Part shown: positions 33,441 through 42,090 of the stretch, in pieces
How positions within the stretch are numbered: the first letter of the stretch is position 1
Layout of the letters: each line of letters starts with the position of its first letter
NCBI RefSeq assembly: GCF_003997495.1
Contig: NZ_RZRU01000026.1
Coordinates: 26,346 to 90,345, forward strand
Origin: Mesorhizobium sp. M7A.F.Ca.US.008.03.1.1
GTDB lineage: Bacteria; Pseudomonadota; Alphaproteobacteria; Rhizobiales; Rhizobiaceae
Length of the DNA stretch: 64,000 nt
Reading direction: 5' to 3'
Program-made: the position numbers and the translations under genes
The notes under the pieces: generated by a model
What the model saw: only the letters and a program-made list of their open reading frames with translations
The model's database searches: none
What the model was told of the DNA's origin: nothing

Positions 33441-33625
33441 ACGCGGTGTGGTTCGGACGGGAGATGGGGGCATCACTCGTACGGCCCGGGCTCAGGCGGC
33501 TACCGCGTCCGAACCGTTTCTCCGCCTGATTTCGGCGGCATCAAATGCGGCGGACCTGCCGTTTTACCTCCCAAGGAAACGGTCCGCGAACAAAACGACG
33601 TCCGGTCCCCGCCGGACGTCGTTTT
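33441..33625 (+). ncRNA. Second structured RNA candidate with anti-SD loop
   Basis: Ten-base arms GGTTCGGACG (33450-33459) and CGTCCGAACC (33506-33515) enclose smaller hairpins (GATG/CATC at 33463-33474 region). ACGCGG (33441-33446) can pair alternatively with CCGCGT (33503-33508). Next, GCGGACC/GGTCCGC plus GTTT/AAAC (33550-33587) present the loop TACCTCCCAAGG, again able to pair with ribosome-binding sites. A 14-bp terminator hairpin ends the unit. The open frame across it shows no protein-like character. No clear promoter was found, so it could be a tandem sRNA or part of a longer transcript. Confidence 0.45.
33592..33625. terminator. Bidirectional intrinsic terminator
   Basis: AAAACGACGTCCGG (33592-33605) and CCGGACGTCGTTTT (33612-33625) are perfect 14-bp complements with a 6-nt loop. 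T-runs occur in both directions, so it can end the rightward RNA candidate and the leftward EF-G-like gene. Confidence 0.85.
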
Positions 33626-33667
33626 CTTTTGTCCCCCTCGAATCAGTTCGAGAGGAACGCCACGCCA

Positions 33668-35719
33668 TCAGGCAGCCTTGCCGTTGGTGTTCATCGCGTC
33701 GTCGGCCAGACGGCCGGTGAGTTCGGCCATGTGGTCGAAGACGGCACGGTAGCTGGCGACGCCCGCGGTCGCCGAGCGCAACTCGATGATCAGGTCGCCG
33801 ATCTCGGCTTGCGGCATGGTTGCTTCGACGACATCCCAGCCCGGCCAGTCAGGCCGCGCGTCATAGCCGAGAATCTGGCCGCGCCGCTGCGGGATGAGAG
33901 CGATGATCTTCGAGGTAGCGTCGGAGGGTGTGACGATCTCGACCCTCATCACGGGCTCCAGGAGCACCGGCAAGCACGCGGCCATGCCTTCCTTCATTGC
34001 CAGCCTGGCCGCCATCTGGAAGGCCATGTCGGAGGAATCGACCGCATGGTAGGAGCCGTCCGACAGGTTGACTGCGACATCGACGACCGGAAAGCCCAGC
34101 GGCCCGGATTTCAGATAGTCGCGGACCCCTGTCTCGACCGACTGGATGTAGGTCTTGGGCACGACCCCGCCGGTGATGGTGTCGGTAAACTGGAAGCCGG
34201 AGCCGCGCGGCAGCGGCTTGATCTCGATCACCACGTCGCCGAACTGGCCATGTCCGCCGGACTGTTTCTTGTGACGGCCGCGCTGTTGCGCCGATTTGCG
34301 GATCGTCTCGCGATAGGGCACCGCCGGCGGATGGCCTTCGACCGGTATCTGGTTCTTGCCCTCCAGCCGCTCGCGCACCACGCGCAGATGCATCTCGCCA
34401 TGGCCCGACAGCACGGTTTCAGCCGAGTCCTGGTTGTGGCTCAGGCTGAGCGAGGGGTCCTCCTCGGCCAGCCGCTGGATGGCAGCCGACATCTTCACTT
34501 CGTCCTTGCGCTCCTTGGGGCGGAGTGCGAAGGCGAAGACCGGCTGCGGCGGCTCGAACTGGACGAGCGGCTTGATGCCGCCCTTGGCCGAGCTCAGCGT
34601 CTGGCCGGTCTTGACCTCGTCCAGCTTGCCCAGTGCCACCGTATCGCCGGCCTTGGCGATGGAGAGCTTGGACTGGTCCTTGCCGAGCATCCGGTAGATG
34701 CCGGAAACCTTGGCCGTGTCGCCGCCGGGCAGCCAGAGTTCGGAACCGTCGACGACCTGACCGGAGAGGATGCGCGACACCGACAGCTTGCCGCCATGCG
34801 AGGTGTGGATGGTCTTCATCACCTGGACCAGAGTAGCCGCGCCGTCGGGTGCACCGAGCCGTTTGCGGGTCGCCTCGATGTCGGGCGCGTCGTGGCGGAT
34901 CGCCTTCAGGAGGCGCAGCACGCCGTTGCCTTTCTCGGCGGTGCCGATCAGCACCGGGGTCACCGCGCCGTCGCGCAGGTCGGCGGCGAGGTCGTCGAAG
35001 ATCGCGTCCTTGGGAGGCTCGATCTCCTCGAGCAGTTGTTCCATCAACTGGTCATCATGGTCGGCCAGCGTCTCCAGCATCGAGAAACGCGCCTCGAGCT
35101 CGCGCGCCTTGTCGTCGCCGGGAATCTGCGCCACCTCGCTTTCCGCATATTCGCGATAGATGTAGGCGCGCTCCAGCGCCAGGTCGATCGAACCAATGAC
35201 GACGCCGTCCTTGCGCAGCGGAATCTGGCGCAGCAGCAACGGCACGGCACTGGCCGGCTGCAGCATCTTCAGCGTGTCGCGCACGCCGGTGATTGCCTTG
35301 TCGACCTTGTTGAGGAACAGAATGCGCGGCACGCCGAGATCGTCGAGCTTGCGCATGATCAGTTGTAGGGCAGGGATCTTCTTTTCGTCGGCCTCGGCTA
35401 CGACCACTGCGAGGTCGCAGGCGGCCAGCACCGGTTCGGCCTCGAAAGAGAATTCGATGGAGCCGGGACAGTCGACGAAGGTGATCTGCTCGCCCATGAA
35501 TTCGGTGGTGGCGATCGTCGCCTCGACGCTCATGGCGTGGGCGCGCGCCTCGGGCGAATGATCCGAAACGGTGTTGCCTGATGAAACGGGATTTTGTCGG
35601 GGAATTGAGCCCGTACGGGCCAGTATGGCTTCGAGAAGTGTCGTCTTACCGCTTGCAAAGGGACCGACTATGGCAATGCATTTCGGTCCCGTGCGTCGTC
35701 CTCCGGCGCGAGTACCCAT
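33668..35719 (-). CDS. Elongation factor G-like translational GTPase paralogue
   Basis: 683 residues with the EF-G domain order. The P-loop is GPFASGKT (19-26), the G3 element is FVDCPGSIEF (83-90), and NKVD (137-140) is G4. Later domains contain LSGHGEMHLRVVRERLEGK, HGQFGDVVIEIKPL and IPQRRGQILGYD. The histidine of the usual DxPGH motif is replaced by serine (S87), so GTP hydrolysis may be slowed or differently triggered. The N-terminal G domain is also shorter than in FusA. This marks it as the divergent EF-G-like group, not the housekeeping factor. It stands alone and ends near the terminator at 33592. Confidence 0.85.
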   Translation of the reverse strand: MGTRAGGRRTGPKCIAIVGPFASGKTTLLEAILARTGSIPRQNPVSSGNTVSDHSPEARAHAMSVEATIATTEFMGEQITFVDCPGSIEFSFEAEPVLAACDLAVVVAEADEKKIPALQLIMRKLDDLGVPRILFLNKVDKAITGVRDTLKMLQPASAVPLLLRQIPLRKDGVVIGSIDLALERAYIYREYAESEVAQIPGDDKARELEARFSMLETLADHDDQLMEQLLEEIEPPKDAIFDDLAADLRDGAVTPVLIGTAEKGNGVLRLLKAIRHDAPDIEATRKRLGAPDGAATLVQVMKTIHTSHGGKLSVSRILSGQVVDGSELWLPGGDTAKVSGIYRMLGKDQSKLSIAKAGDTVALGKLDEVKTGQTLSSAKGGIKPLVQFEPPQPVFAFALRPKERKDEVKMSAAIQRLAEEDPSLSLSHNQDSAETVLSGHGEMHLRVVRERLEGKNQIPVEGHPPAVPYRETIRKSAQQRGRHKKQSGGHGQFGDVVIEIKPLPRGSGFQFTDTITGGVVPKTYIQSVETGVRDYLKSGPLGFPVVDVAVNLSDGSYHAVDSSDMAFQMAARLAMKEGMAACLPVLLEPVMRVEIVTPSDATSKIIALIPQRRGQILGYDARPDWPGWDVVEATMPQAEIGDLIIELRSATAGVASYRAVFDHMAELTGRLADDAMNTNGKAA

Positions 35720-36030
35720 AACTGACCTCCACTCAGGCGTTTCCCGTAGGACCGACTGGCATGCATGGTTCAGGCGTGGTCAATCGGTCCTGAGCGGCGG
35801 CCGGCCTGTTCGACCGTCGCGGGCGGGGTTCTTTTCAAGTGCCACCTGCCCAAAGCCATCGTCCCACTTGTTTGCCGGCAGGGCAAGAAAAATAGAAATC
35901 CTTCGCTCGGCCGTAGACCGGTGCGGATCATATGTGGGCTGGCAGCCGGAAACTGTTGCACGTCGGCCGATATCGGCGGAAACTGAAAACAGGCGACCCG
36001 TCGCCCGCTGTTTTGAAGGACTATCGACCC
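35720..36030. other. 311-nt intergenic region with inverted repeats, no gene seen
   Basis: No convincing reading frame. AGGACCGA (35748-35755) and TCGGTCCT (35784-35791) form an inverted repeat close to the EF-G-like start. AAAACAG/CTGTTTT plus GCGAC/GTCGC form a hairpin at 35986-36014 ending in TTTT, just upstream of the cupin ribosome-binding site, so it could act as a leader terminator. Confidence 0.4.
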
Positions 36031-36426
36031 ATGAAGATCATTGCCTGCGGTAGCGTGCCGACCATCATCGCGCCGGAAAAATACTTCACCGGCCGGGTGC
36101 TGCAGACGCCGATCATCGAGAAAGAGGCGCCGGCGCGGCTGCGGGCCACGCTGGTCAGCTTCGAGCCGGGCGCGCGCACCCACTGGCATACGCACCCAGT
36201 TGGCCAGACGCTTTACGTGACGGTGGGCGCCGGGCTTGCCCAGACGTGGGGCGGCCCGATCCAGGAGATCAGGGCCGGCGACGTCATCTCGTTCGCGCCT
36301 GGCGAAAAACACTGGCATGGCGCGGCGCTGAAATCGGCGATGACGCATATCGCGATGCAAGAGGCGCTCGACGATGTGCATGTCGATTGGCTGGAGGGGG
36401 TGACATCGGAACAATATGGCGGCTGA
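36031..36426 (+). CDS. Cupin domain protein
   Basis: 131 residues, a single beta-barrel. The metal-binding motif 1 is GARTHWHTHPVGQTLYVTVGAG, with two or three His and a Gln where many cupins have Glu, and motif 2 is APGEKHWHGAALKSAMTHIAM. The family includes small carboxymuconolactone-decarboxylase-associated cupins and quercetinase-like proteins of unknown function. The start follows GAAGGA at 16 nt, which is long. A hairpin in the leader may regulate it. Confidence 0.8.
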   Translation: MKIIACGSVPTIIAPEKYFTGRVLQTPIIEKEAPARLRATLVSFEPGARTHWHTHPVGQTLYVTVGAGLAQTWGGPIQEIRAGDVISFAPGEKHWHGAALKSAMTHIAMQEALDDVHVDWLEGVTSEQYGG

Positions 36427-36559
36427 ATGCTCAGTCCGCAGGAAGCCGGCTTCTCTTCCTGCCGCGACATTTTTAGAATAGGGCGACACGCGGCGAGTCC
36501 CGTATCGTGGCGCAGGCCATGCTCAATCGCCGGATCGACAGCGCCATGCCGCCCGTTCA

Positions 36560-36576
36560 ACTGACCGTCGGTCAGT
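36560..36576 (+). promoter_or_regulatory. TetR-type palindromic operator upstream of MFS exporter
   Basis: ACTGACC (36560-36566) and GGTCAGT (36570-36576) are perfect inverted repeats around GTC, the shape of TetR/AcrR operators. It lies 33 nt before the exporter start. No TetR gene is encoded within the window. Confidence 0.55.
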
Positions 36577-36608
36577 GATGATTGCGAAACTCACGTCCGG
36601 ACGTAGCC

Positions 36609-38126
36609 ATGTCAAAGCACCGTTTGCCCCTGGTCGCCGCTGTCTATCTTGGTTCGTTCGTGGCTCTGCTCGACGTCAGCATCGTCAATGTCGCGCTGCC
36701 GACCATCCAGCAGGCGTTGCACACCGATTTCGGCGGCCTGCAATGGGTGGTCGACGCCTACACGCTGTGCCTGTCCGCCTTCATGCTGTCGTCCGGCCTG
36801 ATCGGCGACCGCTATGGCCGCAAGCGCTCATGGCTGGCCGGCGTCGGCATCTTCGTGGCCGGCTCGCTGATCTGCGCCGTCGCGCCCAACCTGCCGGTGC
36901 TGCTGGCCGGCAGGGTCGTACAGGGCATCGCCGGCTCGCTGCTCATTCCAGGCGCGCTGTCGATCCTGACGCAAGCCTTTCCCGATGCGCGCCAGCGCGC
37001 CGGCGTCATTGGCGGCTGGGCGTCATTCGCCGCCATCTCTCTGCTCGTTGGTCCCGTCCTCGGTGGCATCCTGGTCGAGACCGTCGGCTGGCAAAGCATC
37101 TTCCTGATCAACCTGCCGCTTGGCTTGATCACGATCGCGCTCGGTGCTGCTTCGATCAACGAGACGGCACATCCCGAACATGCCCACCTCGATCTCGTCG
37201 GCCTGGCTCTCAGCATCCTGTGGTTGGGGGCGCTGACCTTTGGCCTGATCTCGGCCGGCGAGAATGGCTGGGGCGAGCCAAGGACGGTCACGGCGCTCAT
37301 CGCCGGCGTCGTCGGCCTGGCTGCTTTCCTCGGCTTCGAGGCGCGCACGGCACGCCCGATGCTGCCGCTTGGCCTGTTCCGCGATGTCCGCTTTGCCGTC
37401 GCCAATGTCGCTTCGTTCGCGCTCGGCTTCACCTCCTATTCCAGCGTCTTCTTCTTTTCGATGTTCCTGCAGCAGGCGCAGGGCTGGTCGCCGACGCAGA
37501 CCGGCCTGCGCATGGCGCCGGCCTTCATCGTCCAGATCGTGGTGTCGCCATGGATCGGCAGGCTGAGCGCGCGCTATGGTCACTCCGCGCTGATGACCAT
37601 CGGCTATGTTGCTATCGGTCTGTCCATGCTCGGCATGTGCTGGGCCGGCCCTTCGACGTCCTACGCGATGCTGTGCCTTCTGTTCGCCATCGGCGGCCTG
37701 GGCAATGCGCTGGCGATTCCGACCGGCAGCGCCGCGGCCATGTCCTATGCGCCGCGCGAGCGCTCGGGCATGGTGTCGGCGGTCATCAACGCCACCCGCC
37801 AGAGCGGTCTTGCCATCGGCATCGCCTTGCTCGGCGCCTTAATGAGCATGCGGGCAACCAACCTTTTGAGCGGGTATCTCGGCGATGCCGGTGTCGCCAA
37901 CGCGGAAGCGGTGGCCCGTGCTGCAATTTCACGGCATGATTTCGCAACCGATGCGGCGATGGGCGAAAGCGGCGTGCATGAGCTCTTTGCTGCCGCCTAT
38001 GCCGGCGGCTTCCATGCCGCGATGCTGACGGCAGCGATAGGCGCGTTCCTCACCGCCGCACTGCTGTTTGCCGTGCTGGCGCCGGCCGAGGCGCGCTCGG
38101 CCAAAGAGACCCAGCACGAGGCGTGA
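36609..38126 (+). CDS. MFS transporter, DHA2 (EmrB/QacA-like) family
   Basis: 505 residues with about 14 hydrophobic helices. The first helix contains FVALLDVSIVNVALPTIQQAL (DHA2 motif D1), followed by GLIGDRYGRKRSWLAGV (MFS motif A) and the antiporter motif C region GPVLGGILVETVGWQSIFLINLPLG. Such exporters use the proton gradient to expel drugs or metabolites from the cytoplasm. The ATG at 36609 gives the normal N-terminus. The upstream TetR-type palindrome suggests repression by an unlinked regulator. Confidence 0.88.
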   Translation: MSKHRLPLVAAVYLGSFVALLDVSIVNVALPTIQQALHTDFGGLQWVVDAYTLCLSAFMLSSGLIGDRYGRKRSWLAGVGIFVAGSLICAVAPNLPVLLAGRVVQGIAGSLLIPGALSILTQAFPDARQRAGVIGGWASFAAISLLVGPVLGGILVETVGWQSIFLINLPLGLITIALGAASINETAHPEHAHLDLVGLALSILWLGALTFGLISAGENGWGEPRTVTALIAGVVGLAAFLGFEARTARPMLPLGLFRDVRFAVANVASFALGFTSYSSVFFFSMFLQQAQGWSPTQTGLRMAPAFIVQIVVSPWIGRLSARYGHSALMTIGYVAIGLSMLGMCWAGPSTSYAMLCLLFAIGGLGNALAIPTGSAAAMSYAPRERSGMVSAVINATRQSGLAIGIALLGALMSMRATNLLSGYLGDAGVANAEAVARAAISRHDFATDAAMGESGVHELFAAAYAGGFHAAMLTAAIGAFLTAALLFAVLAPAEARSAKETQHEA

Positions 38127-38140
38127 GGCTGACGGCCATT

Positions 38141-38168
38141 AAAAAACCGGCGGTGAGGCCGGTTTTTT
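38141..38168. terminator. Bidirectional intrinsic terminator between MFS and aatA
   Basis: AAAAAACCGGC (38141-38151) pairs perfectly with GCCGGTTTTTT (38158-38168). T-runs on both strands serve the two convergent genes. Confidence 0.88.
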
Positions 38169-38186
38169 ACGGTCATAGTGCGCCAG

Positions 38187-39389
38187 TCAGGTCAGCGAAG
38201 CCGTAAAGCGCTGGATGCGCGTGCAGGCTTCTTCCAGAAGCGTCTCCGAGGTGGCGTAGGAGATGCGGAAGTTGGGGCCGAGGCCGAAGGCCGAGCCGAA
38301 CACCACCGCGACGCCCTCGGCTTCGAGCAATTCCGAGCAGAAGGTTTCGTCGGTGTCGATCGGCTTGCCGGCCTTGGTCTTCTTGCCGATCAGCTGGGCG
38401 CAGGAGGGATAGACATAGAAGGCGCCTTCCGGCGACGGACAGGTGATGCCGCGCGCCTGGTTGAGCATCGACACGACAAGGTCGCGCCTGCCTTGAAAGA
38501 TCGCCTTGTTTCTGGCGATGAAATCCTGCGGGCCATTCAGCGCCTCGACGGATGCCCATTGCGCAATGGTGCAGGCGCCCGATGTCTGCTGACCCTGGAT
38601 CATGTCCATCGCCTTGATCAGTTGGACCGGGCCCGCCGCATAACCGATGCGCCAGCCGGTCATTGCATAGGCTTTCGAGACGCCGTTCATGGTCAGCGTG
38701 CGCTCATAGAGCTTAGGCTCGACCTCGGCGATGGTCTTGAAGACGAAATCGCCATAAGTCAGGTGCTCGTACATGTCGTCGGTCAGCGTCCAGACATGCG
38801 GATGCTTCAACAGCACGTCGGCCAGCTTGCGCAGTTCGGCCTCGGTATAGGCAGCACCCGACGGGTTCGACGGCGAGTTCATCAGCAGCCATTTGGTCTT
38901 CGGCGTGATCGCCTTTTCCAGCACGGAAGCGGTCAGCTTGAAGCCGTTGTCGATCGAGGTGTCGGCAAACACTGAGGTGCCGCCGCAAATCGCCACCATC
39001 TCGGGGTAGCTGACCCAGTAGGGGCGGGGAATGATGACCTCGTCGCCGGGGTTCAGCGTCGCCATGAAGGCGTTGAACAGGATCTGCTTGCCGCCCGTAC
39101 CGACGATGGTCTGCTCGGGCTTGTAGTCGAGATTGTTCTCGCGCTTGAATTTCTTCGCGATCGCCTCGCGCAGCGGCACGATGCCCGAAACCGGCGGATA
39201 CTTGGTTTCGCCACGGCGGATCGCCTCGATCGCCGCATTCTTGATATTGTCGGGCGTGTCGAAGTCCGGTTCGCCGGCGCCGAGGCCGATAATGTCACGG
39301 CCGGCATTTTTCAGCTCGCGCGCTTTCTGCGTCACCGCGATGGTGGCGGAAGGCTTTACGCGGGAAAGGGTGTCGGCAAGAAAGGCCAT
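38187..39389 (-). CDS. aatA: Aspartate aminotransferase, class I fold
   Basis: 400 residues, the usual length. It begins MAFLADTLSRVKPSATIAV and includes GLGAGEPDFDTP, RPYWVSYPEMV, MNSPSNPSGAAY and the PLP lysine motif MNGVSKAYAMTGWRIGY. The C-terminal FRISYATSETLLEEA holds the substrate arginine. This is the AAT-Ib enzyme that interconverts aspartate and 2-oxoglutarate with oxaloacetate and glutamate. Upstream in-frame ATGs would add 6 or 29 residues without family support. Confidence 0.93.
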   Translation of the reverse strand: MAFLADTLSRVKPSATIAVTQKARELKNAGRDIIGLGAGEPDFDTPDNIKNAAIEAIRRGETKYPPVSGIVPLREAIAKKFKRENNLDYKPEQTIVGTGGKQILFNAFMATLNPGDEVIIPRPYWVSYPEMVAICGGTSVFADTSIDNGFKLTASVLEKAITPKTKWLLMNSPSNPSGAAYTEAELRKLADVLLKHPHVWTLTDDMYEHLTYGDFVFKTIAEVEPKLYERTLTMNGVSKAYAMTGWRIGYAAGPVQLIKAMDMIQGQQTSGACTIAQWASVEALNGPQDFIARNKAIFQGRRDLVVSMLNQARGITCPSPEGAFYVYPSCAQLIGKKTKAGKPIDTDETFCSELLEAEGVAVVFGSAFGLGPNFRISYATSETLLEEACTRIQRFTASLT

Positions 39390-39598
39390 GAGCTTGATGG
39401 TCTCCATGGAAGATCGGCGCGGCCAGGAGCGACCGCGGCGCTTCTCATGTCGCATGATTTCGCGCAACGCAAGCATTGTCGGCTGATCCAGGTCTCAAGG
39501 AGCTGTGATCGGGACCCGGGGTCGGCAACAATAAATTCATTAACGAGCGGTAGAGGCTTGAGTGGCAGGATCGCAGACCAATTGCGGAGCGAGGAACC

Positions 39599-40492
39599 GT
39601 GTCGCGCAGCGTCGGGCTTGCCCACATCATCCGTCAGGACGACGGCACCTCCACCGGTGTCTGGGGCATCTACACGCTGCAGAGCGCCTTCCAGCCGATC
39701 TTCGCCTTCAACGAAGGCAAGCTGTCGGTGGTCGCGTTCGAGGGACTGATCCGGCCGTTTCGTGACGGCGAGCCGCAATCGCCAATGAATTTCTTCTCGA
39801 CCTGTCCGGCCGCCGACCGGCTGCATATCGAGGCGCTGACCAGGACGCTGCATCTTCTCAACGCCGGTGCCTGCCTGCCGCGGGAAGCCTCGATCTTCGT
39901 CAATTTCGACCCGTCGGTGTTCACCGAACGCACCGTTGCCGATGCCGCCTTGCGCGACATGCGGCTGGTGCTGCATGAGGCCGGCATCGATCCGCGCCGT
40001 GTCGTCTGCGAAGTGACCGAGCAGCGCTCGGCGTCACAGGAAACCCTCCACAGCTTCGTCGCGGCACTGAGGGCCAATGGCTTTCGCATCGCCGTCGACG
40101 ATTATGGCGCCGACGATTCCGACATCAACCGCATCAAGGAGTTGAAGCCGGATATCGTCAAGTTCGATGCCTACTGGATCACGCAGCTTATGGAATCCGG
40201 CGCCGGCTTCGCGCTTTTGACCACCATGGTGAAAAGCTTCGAGGAGCAAGGCATCCGCACGGTTTTCGAGGGCATCGAGGAGGGCTGGCAATTGGAGCTC
40301 GCCGAGAAATCGGGAGCGTCGATGGTGCAAGGTTTCGTGCTGGCGCGGCCCGAACTGGCGCCGACCAGTTTTCGCGTCTTCGACAAGACCAGGCAGACAT
40401 CTGTCGCCGCTGCCGTCGACACGCCTGCTCCTGCCGCGGCAACGCCTTCGGCGCGGCCGGGGAAGACATTCGGGCGCCGGGCAGTACCATGA
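39599..40492 (+). CDS. EAL domain protein, degenerate
   Basis: 297 residues from a GTG start preceded by GAGGA. The EAL domain spans about residues 28-255. Signature elements are FEGLIRP (EAL changed to EGL), FVNFDP, CEVTEQ, AVDDYGADDSD (where active enzymes have DDFGTG), DIVKFD, FEGIEE and VQGFVLARP. The metal-binding acids are mostly retained, but the EAL triplet and loop 6 are altered, so activity against cyclic di-GMP is doubtful. The C-terminal 40 residues are Ala/Pro-rich. Its stop overlaps the start of a second EAL gene. Confidence 0.87.
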   Translation: MSRSVGLAHIIRQDDGTSTGVWGIYTLQSAFQPIFAFNEGKLSVVAFEGLIRPFRDGEPQSPMNFFSTCPAADRLHIEALTRTLHLLNAGACLPREASIFVNFDPSVFTERTVADAALRDMRLVLHEAGIDPRRVVCEVTEQRSASQETLHSFVAALRANGFRIAVDDYGADDSDINRIKELKPDIVKFDAYWITQLMESGAGFALLTTMVKSFEEQGIRTVFEGIEEGWQLELAEKSGASMVQGFVLARPELAPTSFRVFDKTRQTSVAAAVDTPAPAAATPSARPGKTFGRRAVP

Positions 40493-41337
40493 GGCTTGAG
40501 CAGCGGCGCAATGTCAGCGATGCGATCCAGGTCGACGAAGTCGGCATCGAATACGGCATCCATGGCGAGTTCCGGCTGCGCAGCGCCTATCAGCCGATTT
40601 TCGCGCCGCGCGGCCGGTTCCTCCATGCGGTCGCGGCCGAAGCCCTGATCGAGCCGCATCGCGCCGGCCGCCCCGGTGCGCCACGGGTTTTCTTCGATAG
40701 CATTGCCGCTTCGGACCGGCTGTTTGTCGAGACGATGTGCCGGGCGCTGCATCTCAGGAATTTTCGCAACATCGGCGTCGACGGGCTCGACCTGTTCTTC
40801 AACTACAATCCGCTGATCAACGACCATCCCGGACGGGCCCTGGCCGAGATCCGGCTGATGACCAGGCACCTCGGCGATTTCGGCCTGGCGCCGGGCATGC
40901 TGGTCTGCGAAATCACCGAACAGGCGGCGGACGACGCGCTTCTTGCCCGGCTGGTGCGCGAAATGCGGCGCGATGGCATCCGCATCGCCATCGACGATTT
41001 CGGCACCGGGCACTCGACCGAGGAGCGGGTGAGCCTGCTCCAGCCCGACATCGTCAAGATCGACGGCACCTGGTTCGCGGAGTTCTGCCGCCACGCTGCC
41101 GCCGAACGGTTCTTCCGCCCGCTGGTTTCCAGCTTGCATGACCGCGGCGCCAAGGTGCTGGTCGAAGGCATCGAGCAGCCCACCCATCTCCGCGTCGCGC
41201 TCGAAGGCGGCGTCGACCTGCTGCAGGGCTTTCTTCTTGCCCGTCCGGCCTTGGCCGGAACCGTTTTCGAGGAGAACCCGCTGCATATCGACACTCTGCT
41301 TGGCAGGGACAGCAAGGTCATTCCGCTGTTCGGCTAG
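40489..41337 (+). CDS. EAL domain cyclic di-GMP phosphodiesterase
   Basis: 282 residues. The domain retains consensus catalytic features: AEALIEP (E51-A-L), FFNYNP, CEITEQ, AIDDFGTGHST, DIVKIDG, LVEGIEQ and LLQGFLLARP. It is therefore the likely active partner that hydrolyses cyclic di-GMP to pGpG. There is no sensor, membrane or GGDEF domain. It overlaps the upstream degenerate EAL gene by 4 nt (ATGA), which indicates coupled translation and possibly a heterodimer. Confidence 0.9.
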   Translation: MRLEQRRNVSDAIQVDEVGIEYGIHGEFRLRSAYQPIFAPRGRFLHAVAAEALIEPHRAGRPGAPRVFFDSIAASDRLFVETMCRALHLRNFRNIGVDGLDLFFNYNPLINDHPGRALAEIRLMTRHLGDFGLAPGMLVCEITEQAADDALLARLVREMRRDGIRIAIDDFGTGHSTEERVSLLQPDIVKIDGTWFAEFCRHAAAERFFRPLVSSLHDRGAKVLVEGIEQPTHLRVALEGGVDLLQGFLLARPALAGTVFEENPLHIDTLLGRDSKVIPLFG

Positions 41338-41449
41338 GGCGCCGTTATTCACACATCAGCGGCGCTGATCGTCGTACCAAAACAAATCATTGGTTGAGGC
41401 CGCCGCCGCTGCGATAATCGCGCGGAGACAGTGCTCCGGGGGAACAGCC

Positions 41450-42058
41450 ATGATACTGTACGGCATGATCGACAGCGGCAATTGCTACAAGCCGCGCCTG
41501 CTGATGGCCAAGCTTGGCCTTGCCTTTACCAATGTCGAAGTGAGTTCGCACACAGGCGACACACGCAAAGCCGATTTTGTCGCCAAGAACCCGAACGCCA
41601 TGGTGCCGCTGCTCGAACTCGATGACGGCCGGAGGCTGGCCGAATCCAACGCCATCCTGCTCTATCTCGCCGAAGGCACGCGCTTCCTGCCGGTCGACAG
41701 ATATCAGCGTGGGCTCGCCTATCAATGGCTGTTCTTCGAACAGTACAGCCACGAACCCTACATCGCCGTGCGCAAGGCGCTGCTGACCTTTCCCGAAAGA
41801 GCCGGGGATGCAACGCCGGAGCGCTTGGCGGTGACGCTGGAGCGCGGCAACAAGGCGCTCTGGGTGATGAACAGGCATCTGGAAAACAATGCCTTCTTCG
41901 CCGGCAGCGCGTTCAGCGTCGCCGACATCGCGCTCTATGCCTATACGCATACGGCGGAGCAGGGTGGTTTCCAGCTCGACGCCTATCCGGCGGTGGCGGC
42001 CTGGCTTGGCCGGGTAGAGGCGGATCCGGGGCACGTGCCGATCGATTGGGTGGGATGA
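41450..42058 (+). CDS. Glutathione S-transferase family protein
   Basis: 202 residues. The thioredoxin-like N-domain (MILYGMIDSGNCYKPRLLMAKLGLAF) includes AMVPLLELDDGRRLAESNAILLYLAEG, the glutathione gamma-glutamyl site (Glu-Ser). The helical C-domain ends with SVADIALYAYTHTAEQGGFQLDAYPAVAAWLGRVE. A serine or cysteine at the SGNCYK turn is the likely catalytic residue. GGGGGAACAGCC precedes the start. It acts in cytoplasmic conjugation or thiol chemistry; substrate unknown. Confidence 0.87.
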   Translation: MILYGMIDSGNCYKPRLLMAKLGLAFTNVEVSSHTGDTRKADFVAKNPNAMVPLLELDDGRRLAESNAILLYLAEGTRFLPVDRYQRGLAYQWLFFEQYSHEPYIAVRKALLTFPERAGDATPERLAVTLERGNKALWVMNRHLENNAFFAGSAFSVADIALYAYTHTAEQGGFQLDAYPAVAAWLGRVEADPGHVPIDWVG

Positions 42059-42090
42059 GCACGCCGGCGATTGGCGAAAGCCCCAGCGAA

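Noticed and set aside
33427..33752. Two overlapping rightward frames in the sRNA region, and a 607-codon frame antisense to the EF-G-like gene
   Set aside because: They translate structured RNA or the complement of a well-supported gene; composition is not protein-like.
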